The notes under the pieces were generated by a model, which saw only the letters and a program-made list of their open reading frames with translations, made no database searches and was not told the DNA's origin. 64,000 bases of DNA from Aspidiotus rigidus (lineage: Eukaryota; Arthropoda; Insecta; Hemiptera; Diaspididae), in contig JAVHKY010000001.1 in NCBI GenBank assembly GCA_035079385.1, forward strand, positions 9,448,501 to 9,512,500, written 5' to 3'. This document shows, one piece after another, positions 60,265 through 64,000 of this stretch (positions are counted from its first letter, which is position 1; each line of letters starts with the position of its first letter). The translations under genes and the position numbers were made by a program.

Positions 60265-61573
60265 CTACAGAAAAAAAAAAATTGTAAAATTTCAGATCCC
60301 TTGTACAGAAACAATTTAAAAGTAATTTCCGGAATGCTCCACCGCCTAATCGCCTTTAAAACAGATTATATTTTGTCCCCCCCAACACGCATTTTGATAA
60401 TTTCATAGCGAATGAGGGTGTTTTTGTGATGATGGATTGCTTATATTATATTTTAAATTGAATTAAAAGAAATCGATTGACAACAGCTCGTTAAAATTAA
60501 AATTTATATTGCAGTCAACCGCAATCGTCACCACACAAATTTGTCTTTATCATGTATTAAGAATTATTATCCATTATTATTATATTTCAATTTAAAATAT
60601 GTGGATATTTAAAATAAATAATGGAGTCAAAGTTATTGACAATTGATTATATAATTTTATTAGTAATAATTTCTACTCTAATTCCGTGCGAAAACCTTTT
60701 TATAGAATACATTTTTGGCCATGTGGTACGCTATATTATGTACATTACTTCTGAAATTGATGAACAGATGATGTCAAGTTGTGAGGTACCTCAAAATATT
60801 GAGTCAAAGGAAATTTGATTTGAATAATTTATTTTGAACAATGCTGATTAAACTTGCAGCCAGAATCAAGAGCAGATTTTTCTCCCCGATTTTCAATTTT
60901 ACTGCGTATAAATGAAATTCTCATTGAGACCAGATTTACAAAAAATTTACTTCTCTATTAGATCTATCAAGTACATAGTTCGTATTCAATTTGTATTGCA
61001 ATTTATTCTCTGATACTTTTTGAATATTAGTAGCCTCATATTTTCTATTGCAAATCATTTTGTAGAGTCAAAGGAATAAAAAGCCAAAACTTGAGACCTA
61101 TTCACTGAAAAAAATACTACAAGTGAACCTCCGGAAAAAAGACAATAAAAAGGTACGAGTAATATTCTTTTATTGCACTATTCAAGATTTTCTACGGTGT
61201 CACTCAGATACTCAGATTTTTTTTGCTGTATTACCATTGATTTTGAAAAAATCCTACACATACGTACAGGAGAAGCCATCTTTATATTTTGAGGCATTTT
61301 CAAGTTTTCTACCTAGGCCGATAGAAAAATAGTTGTTTATTATACATGACAGTTGAAGTGAGAATCTTGCTAACGAGGGCAAAAGTTTACTCACCCAGTC
61401 GAAGTCTGATTGAGTAATTTCACGCAATTTTGTACCTCTCAAGAACAACTAAGTATGACAGTATCGTCCAACTTGGAATATCTTCTTATTATAATACCTA
61501 CTTTCGTTCATGCTCCAAGTTTTGCAAAAGAAAAAACGATAAAAACGTTGGACTTTGAATTTGTTTTTCCTTA
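60265..61573. other. Non-coding; probable intron side of the broken gene
   Basis: Starts with the poly(T)-CTGTAG acceptor on the minus strand. Minus-strand frames upstream gave no recognisable N-terminal exon of the WSDMTIEQ gene. The plus-strand ORF at 60621-60818 has no domain. Confidence 0.4.
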
Positions 61574-61638
61574 ATAAATGCAGAAAGTTGCAGAATACCG
61601 CAAAGCCCCTGCGGTATTTTTCAACTTTCTGCATTTAT
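61574..61638. repeat. 65-bp hairpin with 29-bp arms
   Basis: ATAAATGCAGAAAGTTG...AATACCGCA and its near-perfect reverse complement surround a 7-base loop (AAGCCCC), with mismatches confined to one short block. It could be a minimal MITE, a cruciform-forming site, or an RNA hairpin. Confidence 0.85.
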
Positions 61639-61964
61639 CATGGATAACTGTATCCTACAAAATCGTATCAATTCTATGTTTTTCTTACTTATTTCAATGA
61701 CTATTTCTGAATTGGTTGCTTTTTGAGGTATGCAAAATCGGCAGAATGTTAAAAGCACGAAAATATTATGCTTAAAAAATATTCAAAGTATACCTAATCA
61801 TAATATTTTCTGTTTTCAAAAACTAGCTTACTGAAAGAACGAGTCAAATGTTCGAATCAGCGTTTGAAAATCGTTAATAAAAATAAAATAAAGAGCAAGA
61901 ACGTCTACACGTGTCTCTTAGTCTGGTGAATACCCGTAGCTCTCATCTCTATCATACAAAATTA

Positions 61965-62366
61965 TTACGGCGATGTTGCCATAAATTGGAGCCGGAGACG
62001 ATCGGTGCATATTCGGAGGTGGAAACTACTAATACATTATAAATACATTTGGCGCTTATAGCGCCAACGGAATTACAGTGAACTTACGTGTATGTTTTCG
62101 GATACAAATAGGTATTTTCCAACTCCTCTAAAACTTCACTAAAATTGGTTTATCTTCCCTTGAAAGTGCCTTCAAGAACCAGGATACTCACCCCAAGTTG
62201 ATACACACATTCCTTATCATTTGGTTGCATTTTCACTCCTATCAGAATAATACACCCTGAAAATGCACGTCAAACGTTTCCACCTCCGAATTCGGAGGTG
62301 GAAACGCCAAACCGGAGGTGGAGAAGTACTTTGCTCGCTACGTTTTGAGGTGGAAACGATACAATG

Positions 62367-62414
<48 letters not shown>
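61965..62414. repeat. GGAGGTGG-motif repeat joined to (TA)n
   Basis: Contains GCGATGTTGCCA (61972), GGAGGTGGAAAC at 62014 and 62294, GGAGGTGG at 62312, GAGGTGGAAACGATACAATG at 62347, then (TA)n to 62414. It is the reverse-orientation relative of the repeat at 36759-37120. It includes the 32-bp perfect palindrome at 62275-62306. Just beyond the (TA)n, CGGACTTCTCCTC is tandemly doubled (62430-62456). Confidence 0.7.
62275..62306. repeat. Perfect 32-bp palindrome
   Basis: CGTTTCCACCTCCGAA joined to its exact reverse complement TTCGGAGGTGGAAACG, with an EcoRI-like GAATTC centre. It is a head-to-head pair of the GGAGGTGGAAACG motif scattered in this repeat family. Confidence 0.95.
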
Positions 62415-62416
<2 letters not shown>

Positions 62417-62456
62417 ATCAAAATTTGTCCGGACTTCTCCTCCGGACTTCTCCTCC

Positions 62457-64000
62457 GAGACTACTAGATGGATTTTCTTGAAACTTAGTCAAGTTGTAGT
62501 GTTATATCTGAAGTTGTGCACCTGCATTTTTATTGACGATCGGATCAGTAGTTCTCCAGATATACCCAATTTAAAAAAAAATTCCCCACTCCTATAACTC
62601 TGATATGGTTTGTTCAATTTTTTTCAAATGTTGATATATTGTAATTTACATGTCTAAAAATGTAATTGTGAACTTTTGGTGTTGATAAGATGTTTGGTTC
62701 GTGAGAAATCTCAAATTGAAGCGTGAACTAATTTGATGAAATTTGCAAATATTCGAGCTACTAATATTTTGTAGTACTAAACTTCAGGTAGTCGCTTTCA
62801 TCATCAAAAGCAAAGGGTAACCTTTGATTACGTAGATTGTCAGTGTAGTTGTAGCTAGTTCTATTCATTTTTTGGTTTACCTGTTCACACACGTAAGGAT
62901 ACGCTCTTTATGAATGAATTTTAAAGATGTGTTCGTTCGTGTTGAGTCAGTCATGAATGAATGTTGTGTTAGTATAGTATTAGTGCAACAATCCTTTGCG
63001 TATAATTTTGTCATTTTTTTGAGTGATGAAATAGTTTTATATGTGTGAAAGATTTGCTCGTTTGTGTTGAGTTTCTCATGAATGAATGTTATGTGTGAGT
63101 CTACAACAACCAACATTAAAAGATGCTTGAGAATCGGAGATGATCAAGAATGAATTAGAGTGGCAAGAGATATGTTGAGGATGTGTGTATCTTATTGAGA
63201 AAACGATTCATTGAATAAATTGGAGTACTAGAGTTAAAGTTTAAGCAAAAAACTTGATTGTAGATACAGGTGAAAAGTCGTGTATTGCTTACGCGGCTGC
63301 GTAAGCATTTTTTTCTTTATTCTTGGTAAAATTCACAAAATCCTTAATAATGACGTGATTTACGAGACTACGAGGCCATTCGAATGAATCATGGGAAATA
63401 TACGTCCACTTTTTTTTTTCTCATAAAATACAAGAAAATGTAGCTCAAACTCCACCAATATAATTCAAGCCCAGTTGAGCATCAGCATAACATAGAGAAA
63501 TGAAACACTTTTAAAAGAATAATTATTTGACAGGGAGGTATTTTCTGAATATATACTGATTCTGCATTTTCACAATTCAGATCTTATACCAAGTTCTCTG
63601 AATTCACGAGCTTCATCAATTCCAGAGGCGATTGCAAAAAACAGCGAACGGTGTCGCTTTCAACATCACATATACTTGAAAACCAATTTGAAATGTTATG
63701 TTACTAAAGTGAAATCATTAAAAAATTTACTACCGCTCTCTATAAATAACTTTCCATATGAATCGTTCCGTCGAGAGACCAACTAATTTGAATACTTCGA
63801 TAGTAATTTAATGTTTGGTGTATTGTGTAAGATGGCTTTTGACGCCATCGTTCGAAATTCGTGAGACAATTATTTTGTGGCACAGATGAAGGAACGTTTT
63901 ACGACAAACTATATTGGAGGGCGTAAGGGTTACTCAAAGTCTGTGTTATCGTCATCAACTTAGGAATTTCGAACCAGTCAGGAAGGTACGTCTCTTCTTA
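62457..64000. other. Non-coding stretch to window end
   Basis: No recognised gene. A diverged repeat of 'gtttgtgttgagt..catgaatgaatgtt' occurs at about 62935-62965 and 63062-63090 (period about 125). TTACGCGGCTGCGTAA at 63290-63305 is a 16-bp near-palindrome. Confidence 0.4.

Overview
The window looks like a repeat-dense stretch of an arthropod nuclear genome, most likely an insect and possibly a hemipteran. AT-rich sequence, long non-coding tracts, a spliced host exon, eukaryotic poly(A) signals and many eukaryotic transposon classes support this. I cannot name the species. Almost all recognisable coding sequence belongs to mobile elements. The clearest host gene signal is one first coding exon of a tetraspanin (20911-20970) with a perfect splice donor and a CpG-rich leader. 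Its downstream exons were not found, so the following tens of kilobases may be its first intron.

Layout. 1-10.3 kb: a 57-residue transposase-like C-terminus cut by the window edge; a MULE-like element with SWIM-domain remnant (490-1450); an inverted-repeat element built of short iterated motifs (3817-4360); a minisatellite element bounded by hairpins (6530-7239) abutting a LINE 3' end (7240-7533); and a well-preserved non-autonomous hAT-type element with an 8-bp target-site duplication (9053-10299). 10.3-20 kb: an old LINE remnant, several small foldback MITEs and a 2.2-kb inverted duplication (16212-18387). 20-24 kb: the tetraspanin exon and a degenerate RTE-like LINE. 27-33 kb: tandem duplications, a hAT dimerisation-domain remnant, and a tandem array interrupted by a MITE. 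36-43.7 kb: an (AT)n repeat-family member, two TIR elements, an I-like LINE carrying a (CTA)n expansion inside its reading frame, and an RTE-like LINE with a mutated catalytic motif. 44-52.7 kb: a candidate exon, a hammerhead-ribozyme motif of the Penelope-like type, and two TIR elements, the larger (3.2 kb) containing an I-like LINE.

53.3-60.3 kb is the most interesting region. It holds an intact, intronless 863-codon gene (53358-55949) encoding two N-terminal zinc-binding motifs, a tyrosine-recombinase-like core retaining R...R..H..Y, and a C-terminal SANT/Myb-like domain. It faces, tail to tail, the remains of a second gene on the minus strand (56287-60264). That gene resembles a widespread unnamed animal protein family recognised by a W-S-D-M-T-I-E-Q motif. 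It has been broken by stops, frameshifts, a 5'-truncated LINE and a 300-bp CAGGGTGTCTAC-terminated element. The long ORF at 57575-59866 is therefore a chimera: about 30 codons of host-gene exon fused in frame to LINE reverse transcriptase. The recombinase/WSDMTIEQ pair may be a two-gene mobile element of a kind I do not recognise as described; that is an inference to test.

No rRNA gene, convincing tRNA gene, CRISPR array or bacterial-type operon was seen. Family assignments rest on motif recognition by eye, not on database searches.
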